Assembly (NCBI RefSeq): GCF_032854445.1
Contig: NC_088300.1
Coordinates: forward strand, 78,657,084 to 78,717,083
From: Liolophura sinensis
Taxonomy: Eukaryota; Mollusca; Polyplacophora; Chitonida; Chitonidae
Length of the DNA: 60,000 bases
Direction: 5' to 3'
Shown: positions 10,701 through 19,605 of the stretch, one piece after another
Numbering within the stretch: position 1 is the stretch's first letter
How the letters are laid out: every line of letters starts with the position of its first letter
Notes under the pieces: model-generated
What the model was told of the DNA's origin: nothing
The model's input: the letters and a program-made list of their open reading frames with translations, nothing else
The model's database searches: none
Translations under genes and position numbers: made by a program

Positions 10701-13674
10701 ATATGGTGTACTCTGACATGGTGAACACTACTTGTAAAGGTACGTACAATTTGATACACTCCTGGAAAATAGCAAATTTATAATTTATAATCTTAACATC
10801 GTTGCAAAGTACATTAAAACTGTTAGAACTTCCAAATTGTCAGTAAAGTTGTTCCGTACACTTTTTACGCACAATTATTTGTAGTGATATTTCTTTCATT
10901 GGTGCCTTATGGCGTATGTAAGGTTTTTGACTTGTACAACATTTGTCAGGTTTGTGAGTGCCTGGACGAAACACATTTGTAACACTAGTTGTTTCTGCTA
11001 TTGAGTTATTATTGTTATGATAATGTGGAGAAACCTTTCTCATTTCTGGATAATAGTAATGGTTTCACATAATATTGTATTACGTAAAAATTTTCAAGCA
11101 ATGAGTATATGATTTAAAATGTGACGAGGATCTTTGACTCAAATCTGTTCACAACTTTGACAAACTGCATGGAGGCGAAGTGAATCAGTGACCTCTATAT
11201 GTCTTAAAACTCTCTTTTGTTGTTGTTTTTTTTTCTCCAGAAATTGGAATATGTAAGTATTCATAATCATGGTCAATCTGTTAGCAATATACCTTGTTCA
11301 TTTCTTGTTTCACGTTAATTTTCCGCCTATTGATACCCAAATCATTTAAAGAGACATCTAGAACGACACAAAGAACCAAAGCAATTTTGGATTAAACGTT
11401 TCTCTTTGTTTAGATTGCTAGTTTGCGTTTATTTGCTCGTTGCATATTCTTTTTGTTTTCTTTAAGAATGAAACTGACACCTTTGATGTCAAAGATCTAC
11501 TTATATATTTCAGTGACGGACAAGACCATTGATGAACATTTCGGTATAGTATTCCACTTTTTGCTTTAAACTAATTTCTATATGTTTCTAAACAGATGTT
11601 AATTATTATTAAACTTGTTACTTGTTTTTACTTCTAGGGTAAAAATTCAGCGTTAAAGTCACATATGAACCGTTTAACTATATCAAAACATGAATTTAGG
11701 AATAACTGGCTCCAGAATAACATATACTTTTGAACCGGGTATCATGATCTGCCTCAGCCTTGAGCCCATGTCTAGCGCATGCGTAATGAGCACTCTAACC
11801 TTCCAGCCATTGCAGCGAAATCCAAAATCAATGGATAAACCTTCTGAGCTGTGTATGGTAGGCTTCAAAACCATGTGCCGAGGTGCAATCCCACTAGGCA
11901 AAATCAAACGTTTCCTGACTTGTCCTTATGCTATGTCTTATTATCATTAAGTATTTAATCCTTCCAAAATATGTTCGTTTGCTACTACTTGACCGTCGAC
12001 TTCGGTAATTCGAACCATTTAACGCACAAAAATGCATATGAACTAAAAAGTAATGACAGCATTTTGATTCTTGTTGTAGAGTATGGCACGAAACTTCCTG
12101 AGGAAGGTAGGTGGAACACTGGAGTTGTGGCAATAATTTCTAAACTTGATAACTAACACAGGTTTATATGAATATTCATAGCCTATTATGGCAGTTTATA
12201 CTTCTGAAAGTAAAACTGTACACCATGCTCGTATACCCTCCAACCCCAGAATGAGAATATAATATAATGTCGGTACAACTCAAACCAAACCCGTACACAT
12301 GACATACCCGTCCAGTATGAATCATGTCAACAATCAAACTTCATAATTTGCTTTCAAGAATGAACAGTTATTTACTCATATGTCTCACGGACAGAAATAT
12401 GCAAAATTCGCTTCGAGTTATGACAAAGAGACTGCCTTAAGGATGGAAATTCTGTTTTCATCAAAGATCAGCATCTTCGATAAATGAATCAAAAGCCAGT
12501 ATCTGTAGGTCCGGATTTACAAACAGGAAACTTATTGCGGGTAAGTCAGAATATTAAAGATGAAGTGAGAATTTATGATTACAGAATACATGCACTCTCA
12601 GTGTTGTTTTTATAAGAAATACTGTGTGTTGTTAATCACCGGAAATTAGCAACTTCTTGTAAAACATTGTACATTACTTCTTTAGAATGTCATGGTCTGG
12701 CAGACATCATGTTCTTCTATGATGTTCCGCAAACAGACGAGGACCTGGGGATTCTCCGTTCTTACATGGAGACCATAGTTCGGTATCTGGAGATCGCCGA
12801 AAACGCCACTAGAGTGGCGCTGACGGCTCTACATCACGGAGGTTTAAGCCCTATCACGACATTAGAACAAAATCTGAATCAGAGTGAGATCTTTCAGGCT
12901 CTTCTGCTCATGCGCACTCCTGTTTCTACGGAGAAGACAACCGGACACTTCCTGCCTAACAGATCCATCAAGTGGAGAGATGACGTCATTAAAATCGTTG
13001 TGCTGTTTCGCTTCGGTTTGAACCACAGCATCTGGCGTGACCTATCCCGGTTCGTCACAGCGTCATACCGACAGGATATTCTCCGGTTTGTGATCAACGT
13101 GGGTAATATCTCAGCCGATATCAGCAACAGGCTGGCCAGCGAGCCAAAAGCCAGTCACGTGGTCTATGCGCCATACATGGACACACTGATGACAACAGCT
13201 CCCTACCTACTGCAGAGAATCTGTGACGGTAAGACAGCTATAGCAATACACTTTTATGGAGAACTCAGTACACGTTACTCAAGAGCATGGAGTATATCTA
13301 TTAGAGATTCTGCTATAATGCATTTCGAGTAAAGAGAATTTGCTAGAAGTTTTAAGTGGCCTGATCATATTGCTTTGTCCAGGTAAAGCTTGTCACAATA
13401 TGTTACAAGGTTCATGAAATATTGTTATAAATAGGACTTAAATTACTTTTTATTAGTTTTACTGCTAGAGGAAAATGTTAATAAGTTTATCAGATTCTGT
13501 GAATAGGGCCTTCTTCTCAACGTACCAACGTAGACATACCTGTTAGACATTAATTCTGCACTTTCTTGTGGAGAGAATCTGTAGAACGGACAGGTGTACG
13601 CTACATTGATATGACTGTTTTGCATGCATGCTCATACAGAGGCCACGCCTACCAACCACGTGAAGATTATGTGA
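4723..13674 (+). CDS. Gene 1: secreted protein with three degenerate VWA domains (spliced)
   Basis: Predicted coding exons are 4723-4789, 7500-8060, 9837-9860, 10173-10739, 11241-11252, 11514-11543, 12080-12106, 12686-13228 and, tentatively, 13640-13674. All junctions are phase 1 and flanked by AG/GT. Joined, they would encode about 621 residues: a signal peptide, VWA1, a short linker, VWA2, three short linkers, VWA3 and a short tail. VWA domains are Rossmann-like folds that bind protein ligands, often through a metal held by a DxSxS...T...D site; here none of the three domains keeps that site, so any binding is probably metal-independent. The order matches genes 2 and 3, which indicates tandem gene duplication. 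The large first intron may hide a further linker exon, since genes 2 and 3 both have one there. The exons are open and well conserved, so this looks like a functional but diverged paralogue. The role is inferred: extracellular matrix or secreted adhesion. Confidence 0.75.
5743..5768 (+). repeat. Poly-G tract
   Basis: A run of 19 G at 5743-5761 is followed by AGGGAGGG. It lies in the first intron of gene 1 and could form a G-quadruplex on the non-template strand. Homopolymer length in assemblies is unreliable. Confidence 0.85.
5925..6265 (+). repeat. 39-bp minisatellite in gene 1 intron 1
   Basis: Eight to nine diverged copies of a unit built on CTGGTGAAGGTCAGTGGTTA and CCGGACCCTCCAGTTTC. The GGTGAAGGTC core recurs at 39-bp steps (for example 6014 and 6053). 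Confidence 0.9.
6266..7322. other. Gene 1 intron 1 sequence without recognised features
   Basis: AT-rich intronic sequence. Open frames at 6327-6665 and on the opposite strand have no recognisable domain and no splice-phase match to the VWA gene. I see nothing else to annotate here. Confidence 0.5.
7323..7368. repeat. Perfect 16-bp inverted repeat (hairpin)
   Basis: The arm at 7323-7338 (CTGTGGGATGGGATAT) is exactly reverse-complementary to 7353-7368, with a 14-base spacer. It lies about 130 bp before the VWA1 exon of gene 1. It could be a small mobile-element relic or an RNA hairpin in the pre-mRNA. Confidence 0.9.
7500..8060 (+). CDS. Gene 1 VWA1 exon
   Basis: The acceptor CTTGCCAG ends at 7499 and the donor GTAAGA starts at 8061; phase 1 at both ends; 561 bp. 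The translation starts GVFRQLDVVLVLDLSSLAD and ends in DQCT. The VWA fold is evident: beta-1 VVLVLDLSS, the region GGRNTHLALAAL, beta-4 NVVILITSGPS and a late VTVFSLGVGRWV strand. The metal site is damaged: the DxSxS position reads DLSSL, and the usual acidic residue of the LTDG motif is replaced (LITSG), while the Thr of NTH remains. The cysteine that opens the other VWA exons of the cluster is absent here, while the closing cysteine is kept. Confidence 0.9.
8250..8302 (+). mobile_element. Partial SINE head copy
   Basis: GGCCCAGTAGCACAGTTGAT resembles the tRNA-like head of the adjacent SINE at 8303 and ends abruptly before it, so this looks like a truncated tandem copy. Confidence 0.55.
8303..8658 (+). 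mobile_element. tRNA-derived SINE with CACT-repeat tail
   Basis: The head has a pol III A-box-like motif (TAGCACAGTTGG, 8314-8325) and a B-box-like motif (GATCGAGTCAC, about 8369-8379). A body of about 250 bp follows, then the tail GTTAAACCCCAAGCACTCAC with further CACT repeats. The element sits in the intron after VWA1 of gene 1. The layout of tRNA head, body and simple-repeat tail is diagnostic of a SINE; the family name is not claimed. Confidence 0.8.
8659..8805 (+). mobile_element. Second, 5'-truncated copy of the same SINE
   Basis: It repeats the CGTATCAGTATAATGGCTCG segment and the GTTAAACCCCAAGCACTCAC tail of the preceding element, with an internal deletion between the body and the tail. 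Confidence 0.75.
8880..9470 (+). repeat. 43-bp minisatellite in gene 1 intron 2
   Basis: About ten diverged copies of a unit containing ACTGATATCAGACGAGCAAA and TGACAGCGTCAACAAAGTAA (for example starts at 8993, 9036 and 9078). It is interrupted at about 9240-9350 by unrelated AT-rich sequence, and weaker copies continue to about 9770. Confidence 0.85.
9551..9628 (-). mobile_element. tRNA-like SINE head fragment
   Basis: On the minus strand it reads a tRNA-like head with an A-box-like TGATGGTTGG and a B-box-like GGATCAATCCC about 40 bases later. No intact tRNA cloverleaf could be traced, so a SINE relic is more likely than a tRNA gene. Confidence 0.55.
9837..9860 (+). CDS. Gene 1 linker exon between VWA1 and VWA2
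   Basis: The acceptor CTGTTTCCAG ends at 9836 and the donor GTAGGT starts at 9861; 24 bp, phase 1 to phase 1. It encodes IDFKPKVI, similar in position and charge to the VLEKPPKLIT linker of gene 3. The strong splice signals and correct phase support it. Confidence 0.65.
10173..10739 (+). CDS. Gene 1 VWA2 exon
   Basis: The acceptor ACATTTCAG ends at 10172 and the donor GTACGT starts at 10740; 567 bp, phase 1 at both ends. It opens with EC and closes with TTCKG, giving the cysteine pair expected at VWA borders. The first strand reads DIAFIMDASSTMS, so the last Ser of DxSxS is Thr. The usual GTxTHKAL block is replaced by GRVLDKSM, and LTDGKS by IITGGKS, so the metal site is probably lost. The N-terminal half aligns by eye with VWA2 of gene 2 (both have SxEDF, EFVDN/S, SSF and the YxPIK block), which indicates domain-for-domain paralogy. 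Confidence 0.9.
11241..11252 (+). CDS. Gene 1 linker microexon (12 bp)
   Basis: The acceptor TTTTTCTCCAG ends at 11240 and the donor GTAAGT starts at 11253; phase 1 to phase 1, encoding EIGI. The polypyrimidine tract and donor are excellent, but the exon is very short, so it needs transcript support. Confidence 0.5.
11514..11543 (+). CDS. Gene 1 linker exon (30 bp)
   Basis: The acceptor TATATATTTCAG ends at 11513 and the donor GTATAG starts at 11544; phase 1 to phase 1, encoding LTDKTIDEHF. It lies in the spacer between VWA2 and VWA3. The donor is moderate. Confidence 0.5.
12080..12106 (+). CDS. Gene 1 linker exon (27 bp)
   Basis: The acceptor TTCTTGTTGTAG ends at 12079 and the donor GTAGGT starts at 12107; phase 1 to phase 1, encoding EYGTKLPEE. 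It is the last linker before VWA3. Confidence 0.55.
12686..13228 (+). CDS. Gene 1 VWA3 exon
   Basis: The acceptor ACTTCTTTAG ends at 12685 and the donor GTAAGA starts at 13229; 543 bp, phase 1 at both ends. The sequence opens ECHGLADIMFFYDVPQT and closes RICDG. The first-strand metal motif is gone (DVPQT for DxSxS), and no GTxTH or LTDG blocks are present. The closest relative in the window is VWA3 of gene 2 (DCDGTADLMF, also without a metal site, also ending RICDG). Both therefore probably descend from an ancestral third domain that had already lost metal binding. Confidence 0.85.
13640..13674 (+). CDS. Gene 1 possible terminal coding exon
   Basis: The acceptor GCTCATACAG ends at 13639; phase 1 reading gives EATPTNHVKIM and then TGA at 13672-13674. 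The polypyrimidine tract is poor and no clear polyadenylation signal follows closely. It is chosen because it is the nearest in-phase exon with a stop after VWA3; another terminal exon is possible. Confidence 0.35.
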
Positions 13675-14065
13675 TCAACTACAGCACAGTCACTCAAGCT
13701 GCTCAGGATGACGTCATTGCCCAAGCAACATGGATCTCTGCTAGGACTACATACGCTTATTGTGGTCTAAAGACTCTGTGTACGCGTTAGTTTTGGCACC
13801 AACCTTCAAAACAGCTAAGCTTAAATTGAAATTAAAAGAAAACCGCGAAAAAAATTTCGCAGATACAATATAATTCCCAGATACAGCCAAATATATAGTC
13901 TTTTTCTGATTATTACAGTGAATAAGTACGTACCTTTGCGATGAACAGGACATGACCTGTCAATATCGAGGCCAATTAACGTGTTACATTTAATTTGACC
14001 TGCGCATGAAATAAAATATACCACCTGAAATAGGCATCATATATTATGCGTTGTCTTAAAAAACG

Positions 14066-14262
14066 TGCATGCTGGCTTCCTCTCCGACCGTACGTGGGAA
14101 GGTCTAGCAGCAACCTGCGGATGGTCGTGGGTTTCCCCCGGGCTCTGCCGGGTTTCCACCCACCAAAATGCTGACCGCCGTCGTATAAGTGAAATATTCT
14201 GGAGATATCAAACACCAATCAAATAAATAAATAAATAAATAAACAAATAAATAAATAAAAAA
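14066..14262 (+). mobile_element. SINE (AAAT-tailed family), 5'-truncated
   Basis: It carries the body blocks GTGGGTTTCCCCCGGGCTCT and GTCGTATAAGTGAAATATTC and the ACACCAATCAAATAAATAAA tail seen in more than ten places in this window. The tRNA-like head is missing. Confidence 0.85.
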
Positions 14263-14821
14263 CGTGCCCCGTGCAATCATTTTACAATCATTTTAAGTAA
14301 GGATCATGTGCTAGACAATTTCAGAACTTGGCTGTAGACGTTTATCATTTGAGGTCATCCTGATGATTTTGTTCTGAGGTTATTTGTTTTTTTTTTTGTT
14401 TTTGTTCCCCCACCTTTTTTTTTGTTTTCTTTGTTTTTTTCTGTATGTTGTTCCATCGTGGCTGTTAGTCCAAGCTGTTCTGAAGGTCATGCTGCTGGTG
14501 CACTTAGCATCCCCGAGGCTAGGTCCTTGTGCATTGTTTTAATTTTATTGTATGTTAAATGTGATAACATTCCGAGTATAGCTAGACCTATGACGTCGAA
14601 TAAATTGCAATGACATCGGTGCGTTTTTTTTTACTCAATTCTGCTGAGGTCAGGGTGCAAATTGTTTTTTTACCAGTTGCGTGTGACCATTTACCTACTA
14701 TCACAGTGCCGTCGCTGCTCGGGTTTTTGACCCTATGGTTTACGTCTCAATTATACTGTAAATATATCGGGCTAAAAAATAGGCCTACTACATGAAGACT
14801 GTCGTAATGTAGGTCTGAATC

Positions 14822-14892
14822 ACGTGAAAGGACTGACCTTGGATCTACCGCCCCCGAAGCGGAAGTTCTACCAACTGAGTCATCGGGGCCGG
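14822..14892 (-). mobile_element. tRNA-like SINE head fragment
   Basis: The minus strand reads GGCCCCGATGACTCAGTTGG (A-box-like), then TAGATCCAAGG, similar to the head of the SINE at 8303. Confidence 0.55.
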
Positions 14893-14978
14893 TAATTGAC
14901 GAATGAGATTGCTTGTTTGAATACTGTCATAATCGCCAGGGGCCACTTTCACAAAGTGGCGTGTGACATTTTTTATTA

Positions 14979-15242
14979 CACATTTATTTATTTATTTATT
15001 TGATTGGTGTTTTACGCCCTACTCAATTATATTTCACTTTTACGACAGCGGCCAGCATTATAGCGGGTGGAAACCGGGCAGCGCCCGGGGGAGCCCAGGA
15101 CCATCCGCAGGTTGCTGACAAACCTTCCCACATAGAGGAAGCCAGCATGAGCTGGACTTGAACTCACGGCGACCACATTGGTGAGATGCTCCTGGGTCAT
15201 TACGCTCTGCTAGCGCGCTAACCAACTGTGCCACGGAGGCAC
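14979..15242 (-). mobile_element. Near full-length AAAT-tailed SINE
   Basis: It runs from the tail (TTTATTTATTTGATTGGTGT) through the body to the tRNA-like head, whose minus-strand reading starts with GCCTCCGTGGCACAGTTGGT, with a B-box-like GAGTTCAAGTCC. It is the most complete copy in this region. Confidence 0.85.
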
Positions 15243-15399
15243 ATTTGTCATAGTGAGTGGGGTTTAACGTCGGACTTAACAATTTTTCAGTCATTCGACA
15301 AAGAAGGAATCCTTAGTGTGCACATGCGTGTGCAAGCATCACTGTGGTGGTGTGGTAGCACGTGACATACGTGACGCACATATATGGGTATAGATATCA

Positions 15400-15608
15400 T
15401 GTTATTTATTTTGTTTCTTTGACTGGTGTTTTACGCCGTACACAAGAATATTTCACTTATTCGACGGCGGCCAGAATTTTGGTGGGAGGAAACCGAGAAG
15501 AGTCCGGGGGAACCCACAACCATAAGCAAATTGCTGGAAGACCTTCCCATGTACGGTCATAGAGGAAGCCAACATGTGCTGGACTTGATCTCAAAGCGTC
15601 TGCATTGG
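15400..15608 (-). mobile_element. AAAT-tailed SINE copy
   Basis: Inverted copy with the GACTGGTGTTTTACGCCGTA tail end and the GTGGGAGGAAACCGAGAAGA body, abutting a second copy at 15612. Confidence 0.8.
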
Positions 15609-15611
15609 TGG

Positions 15612-15840
15612 GATTTATGTATTTATTTGATTGGTGTTTTACGCAGTATTCAAGAATATTTCTCTTATATCTACTTATAATTTCACGCCAGTATTATGGC
15701 GGGTGGAAACCTGGCAGAGTCTCGGGGAAAATACACAGGTTTCTGACAGACCTTCTCATGTACGGCCTGAGAGAAGGCCAGCATGGGCTGGAATTGGTGG
15801 GAGGCTCGTGGGTCATTGCACCACGCTGGTGTGCTAACCC
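15612..15840 (-). mobile_element. AAAT-tailed SINE copy
   Basis: Inverted copy starting with ATTTATTTGATTGGTGTTTT and ending in a diverged head near GTGCTAACCCCCTCGCTGAC. A further scrap of tail-like sequence follows at 15860-15890. Confidence 0.75.
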
Positions 15841-15899
15841 CCTCGCTGACTGGTGGTTTAAACCGTAAGAATATTCCACTTATACGCACTTGTGCGAAG

Positions 15900-16688
15900 A
15901 ACTTCGAACAGGACAACGCTAGGTTATCCTCAGGCAAAACGTGCACCCTAAATGTGTGCTATGACCATATGAAGAGATTACAGGGCAGTCACAGAAGGGT
16001 TATTGGATTGCCTTTTTTGAGCTGAAAGAATTTAATGGTTATGGTTAATTTTCTTAAAGATGTTTTGTTGCCACGATATAGCTGCAAAATTGCCGATGTG
16101 ACATTAAGCCATAATCATTCATTCTTACAAGATCTTAAACTCTTTTATATTGCACCTTAATCAGCGTCGTGGGGCCAATATAAGCGTCATGTCCGACATT
16201 CATATAGGCCTACCATTCGTAGTCGGTAAAAGGCTTCCAAGTCGATAATCGCAAGATCCATTTCCAAAACAACGTTTAACACTAGCTCCCAAAAACAAAG
16301 GTATGTAAGAAATTATACAAATAGGAAATAAAGCCGATAACACACAAAAGAGAAGCGGTCATTAGTTTTCAGTGATGCCGGGCAGACAGTGGACATTCCA
16401 GGCATGAATTCCATATCAAAGTTCAAATTCGTAGTCGGCGAATGAGTTCCAGGTCAAATAACAATTAAACAAGTATCTCAGTCACACTTTGATTGCAACT
16501 GTTCATAAAGGCATTATGCTGATGTAATGAGCATGGCTACCTTTACGGCCGCTAGCCCCAGGTTAAGCGGTATTAGATACAGTTAGAAAATGACGAGCGT
16601 TACAGACCCTAACCAATGAGATTGTGATTCAAAAGTAACGGACGATTACGTCTTTCCCGTTAATATGTAAAGATCTCATTCTAAAAGA
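15900..16688. other. Intergenic sequence, no gene recognised
   Basis: No supported coding feature. A segment at about 16195-16262 resembles 29190-29255: both contain GACATTCATATA and TCGATAATCGCAAGA. Each lies close to a Penelope-like reverse transcriptase relic. Confidence 0.5.
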
Positions 16689-16859
16689 AGCGCCATCTAT
16701 GATGTTACACATGACATATAAGATAGACGGTTACACTGGGCAACCAGCGCCATCTATGTTGTTAAATACCATGTACGTGATAGATATGTACATAGGGATA
16801 ACAGCGCCGTCTATGTGGTTGATCACAATGCAGATCGCCAGAGATTCTGAACGCTCTGT
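16689..16859. repeat. 57-bp tandem repeat, three copies, with AGCGCCATCTATG cores
   Basis: The core AGCGCC(A/G)TCTATG occurs at 16689-16701, 16746-16758 and 16803-16815, exactly 57 bp apart. The first two units also share sequence between the cores; the third is more diverged. The reverse complement contains AGATGGCGCT, which resembles the core of the insulator protein CTCF. The third unit overlaps the 3' end of the reverse-transcriptase relic. Confidence 0.75.
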
Positions 16860-17886
16860 CCATACCTGCCAACGAGAGTGTAATACTCACTGTAAAATTT
16901 CAGAAACTTAGAATGAAGGCGTTTGATGGAGTATCCTTCACAAACTAGTTTTTGAATTAGGAACTTATGACGCAGATTAAAGTCATCGCAATTAAGGCAA
17001 GATCTGACAAATGATACAAGGCGAGATATGTATACGCCATATGCAGGACCCTTTGGTATATAGCTATCCAAATAAGGATAATTTACAATATCATAATTGA
17101 AATTATTTCTTTTGTCGTAAAGGAGGCGTGAAAGGAGACCTTGTTCGTCTTTGTACAGATATAGATCCAAATAAGATGTACCATCAGGACTATCTGTTGT
17201 CTCCTTTAAATCCAATGAAGGCGGATAGATTTCCTTCATCGCTTCAGCAATATGGGGGTTATTTAACGCCAGTGGATCATCAATATAGTGCTTGGTAAAT
17301 GAAAAGGATCGAGCTTTGAAGATATTACTTTTAAGTAATTTCTGCATATAGTCGTATTCATATGAAAACAGGCATAGGTCTGCCAAAAGAGGCGCACAAC
17401 TGGTACCCATTGGAATACCTATGCACTGTTGGTAAATGGTATCTCCGAATTTCACACAGATGTTATTAATGAGAAATTCAAGTAATTCAGCAAATATGTA
17501 ACATCCCATGAGTGATAACCTTTATAAATAGTAGAACTAAAGAAAGCCTTATTGCTTCTGACGTTAATGTAACGGTGACCTGTTTTAGTAAATACCGAGA
17601 CAATTAACGACGATATTATTTCAATAAGATCTTTGTGAGGAATCGTAGTATAGAGAGTAGAGAAATCCCATGTGGATACGTCTTTGTACGGTATATGCAT
17701 ATGAGTATCAAGTTCTTGTGTAAGACGTTTGGAGTTGTTATGAATCCACATGCAGTTGACACCTGAATTTTTTGTTATGGCACAACAATACTTATTCCAA
17801 AAAAATAAGTATCCTTTATTCAGAGCCTCTGCGAGCAAAGTCCGGGGAACACAAATCATGTTTACAGCAGTTACGCTCACATGCAT
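16823..17886 (-). pseudogene. Penelope-like reverse transcriptase fragment, frameshifted
   Basis: Two overlapping minus-strand frames make one RT. The first (17886-17452) carries GVNCMWIHNNSKRL and the block DFSTLYTTIPHKDL. The second (17509-16823) carries IGIPMGTSCAPLLADL, the catalytic-type YIDD motif (in HYIDDPLALNN), a SYLDLYLY block and the C-terminal PAYGVYISRLV block. The order and wording match Penelope-like elements of aquatic invertebrates. A frameshift lies between 17452 and 17509, and no GIY-YIG region follows. The residue after YIDD is Pro where related copies usually have a hydrophobic residue. This is a dead copy. Confidence 0.8.
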
Positions 17887-18357
17887 AGTCGATATCTAAA
17901 TAGCTATCACTTGAATGATCTTTCAAGGTTCACTAACTTCAGAAACAAATGGAGCACGACTAATGGACTAGGCCAGACGAGACTCAACAACAGAGGTTTG
18001 GTTTGCACAGGGAATCCATGCATCGATTATTCCATTGAAAGTTTTCATCTATGATGCATGAACTGTCATAAAGATCAAATTGTTTCATTGTGAGTTTTCT
18101 TATCTTAACTGATGACAGGATGATGTAAAATGTACCGGCTGTCTTTTGCCAGACATATCTGACTTTTATTTTATAGACAATTTTGGATCTATACATACCC
18201 TAATCCTGGTGAATGGTGAATACCTATATGTTCCTGTCAGTTAGTGCAGTATCGTTATCACTTTTGGTAAAATGCTCAGATTGTGATATCTGTGGAGACG
18301 GGTACGGTGGCCCATATACGACGTTTTCCTTTTTTGTTAACTTTTGTAACTTTTCTT

Positions 18358-18480
18358 AGGTTTCCACTTGGGTGAAAACTGGTGAAAAGGTTTTTACCTG
18401 GGTGGGAGCGGTTCTCACCCAGGTGAAAACCTTTTCATGTGGGTAAAAAGGTGGAAACCTGGTGAAAATTTTTTCACCCG
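18358..18480. repeat. Imperfect inverted repeat (GGTGAAAA-rich)
   Basis: The left part (GGTTTCCACTTGGGTGAAAA...AAAAGGTTTTTACCTGGGTG) is largely reverse-complementary to the right part (CACCCAGGTGAAAACCTTTT...AAGGTGGAAACC), with the centre near 18405-18410. The end motif TTTCCACTTGGGTGAAAAC recurs in direct orientation at 18719-18737. It may be a small foldback element. Confidence 0.7.
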
Positions 18481-18959
18481 GGGGGAAACTCAAGTGATGC
18501 AAGAAACTTCGTTCTCGTTTCCGTGGACAGAATGATGATGAACTACAGCACGTAAGAACTTCAGCATGACGAAGAAAGACGTGGATGAGACAAGTCACAT
18601 GAAATTCCATACGACCGCCCTATAAATTGTCCCCAAAATTTCATCTGTTGTCAAAATGATTTCATCTTCTATTTTCCGCCATTTTTGGACCAGAACGAGG
18701 CATTTGGTATCACATGAGTTTCCACTTGGGTGAAAACATTTTCCACGTCCGTCTCGGCTTTAGTAAATTCGACCTCTGTTGGAGTCATTGTCGGTCATCA
18801 TGTATAGAAAGTCATTGAACCGTTGCGAGATATTATCTCTGTACTGGATAAGCCTTGATGCCTCCAATCTTAAAATGGAATATTCAATCAGGCCAAGCTC
18901 TGCTGAAAGGCGGTGGCACGGGAAAAGATGGGCGGCGACAGAATGGGTGAGCGAGGGAA

Positions 18960-19170
18960 AGGGTTGAGTGGGCTGTGGAACAGGATACGCTGGACGGTGA
19001 CATGAAATCGAGTGAGCCGTGGAGGACATTAGCTGGGCGATGACGGGGGATTGGATGGGTGGTGATAGCCTGGGCGTATTGGATAGGCAGTCGTAGGGAT
19101 TGGGTGTGTAGTGACAGGGTGGCAGAAGACTGGGTAGACGGTAGCATTGTATTGGATGGATGGAAACATG
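18960..19170 (+). repeat. Degenerate G-rich repeat
   Basis: Loose repetition of GGGYGGTGA- and GATTGGATGGGTGG-like words. The long minus-strand open frames over it are low-complexity and have no domain. Confidence 0.4.
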
Positions 19171-19281
19171 GTACATGGAAAAGTGTTTTATGATTATATT
19201 TTATTTTTCAGATCAAACTGAATATGAAGATACAGATTTTCAATTCATGTGAAATCTGCTGTGTTCCCTATGTAAACAACG

Positions 19282-19427
19282 CCAGGGCCCATTTTCGCAA
19301 AGCGGAGAACGACACATTTTTTCTTGTCGTACATTTGTCGTACGATATTGCGTACGTCATTTTTCCCGTATCATGGTGCTATATGTGCGATTATCGTACA
19401 TGTAGGACATCTTTGTGAAACTGGCCT
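19282..19427. mobile_element. Small inverted-terminal-repeat element (MITE-like)
   Basis: The left end CAGGGCCCATTTTCGCAAAG pairs with the right end CTTTGTGAAACTGGCC as imperfect terminal inverted repeats, about 146 bp apart. The interior is rich in TCGTAC words. A single end of the same type (CAGGGGCCACTTTCACAAAG) also occurs near 14938. There is no coding capacity. Confidence 0.65.
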
Positions 19428-19588
19428 CGATACAGACTTTAGAGTTCTGACAAGTAGCATTAACCATGATGAGTATGAGGTAATATTTACGGACAGGACC
19501 ACTATTGAATTCGTTACGTTTAGTATTATCCTCTGTCTGCAAAACCTATACCGCTATGGCTGGGAATCTGAAACTTTAGTATATAACA

Positions 19589-19605
19589 GGGGGGGGGGGG
19601 GGGGG
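19589..19605 (+). repeat. Poly-G tract
   Basis: A run of 17 G in the intergenic region upstream of gene 2; length is uncertain in assemblies. Confidence 0.85.

Noticed and set aside
18760-19176. 138-codon Pro/Ser/His-rich minus-strand frame
   Set aside because: Low-complexity translation of a degenerate G-rich repeat, with no start context or domain.
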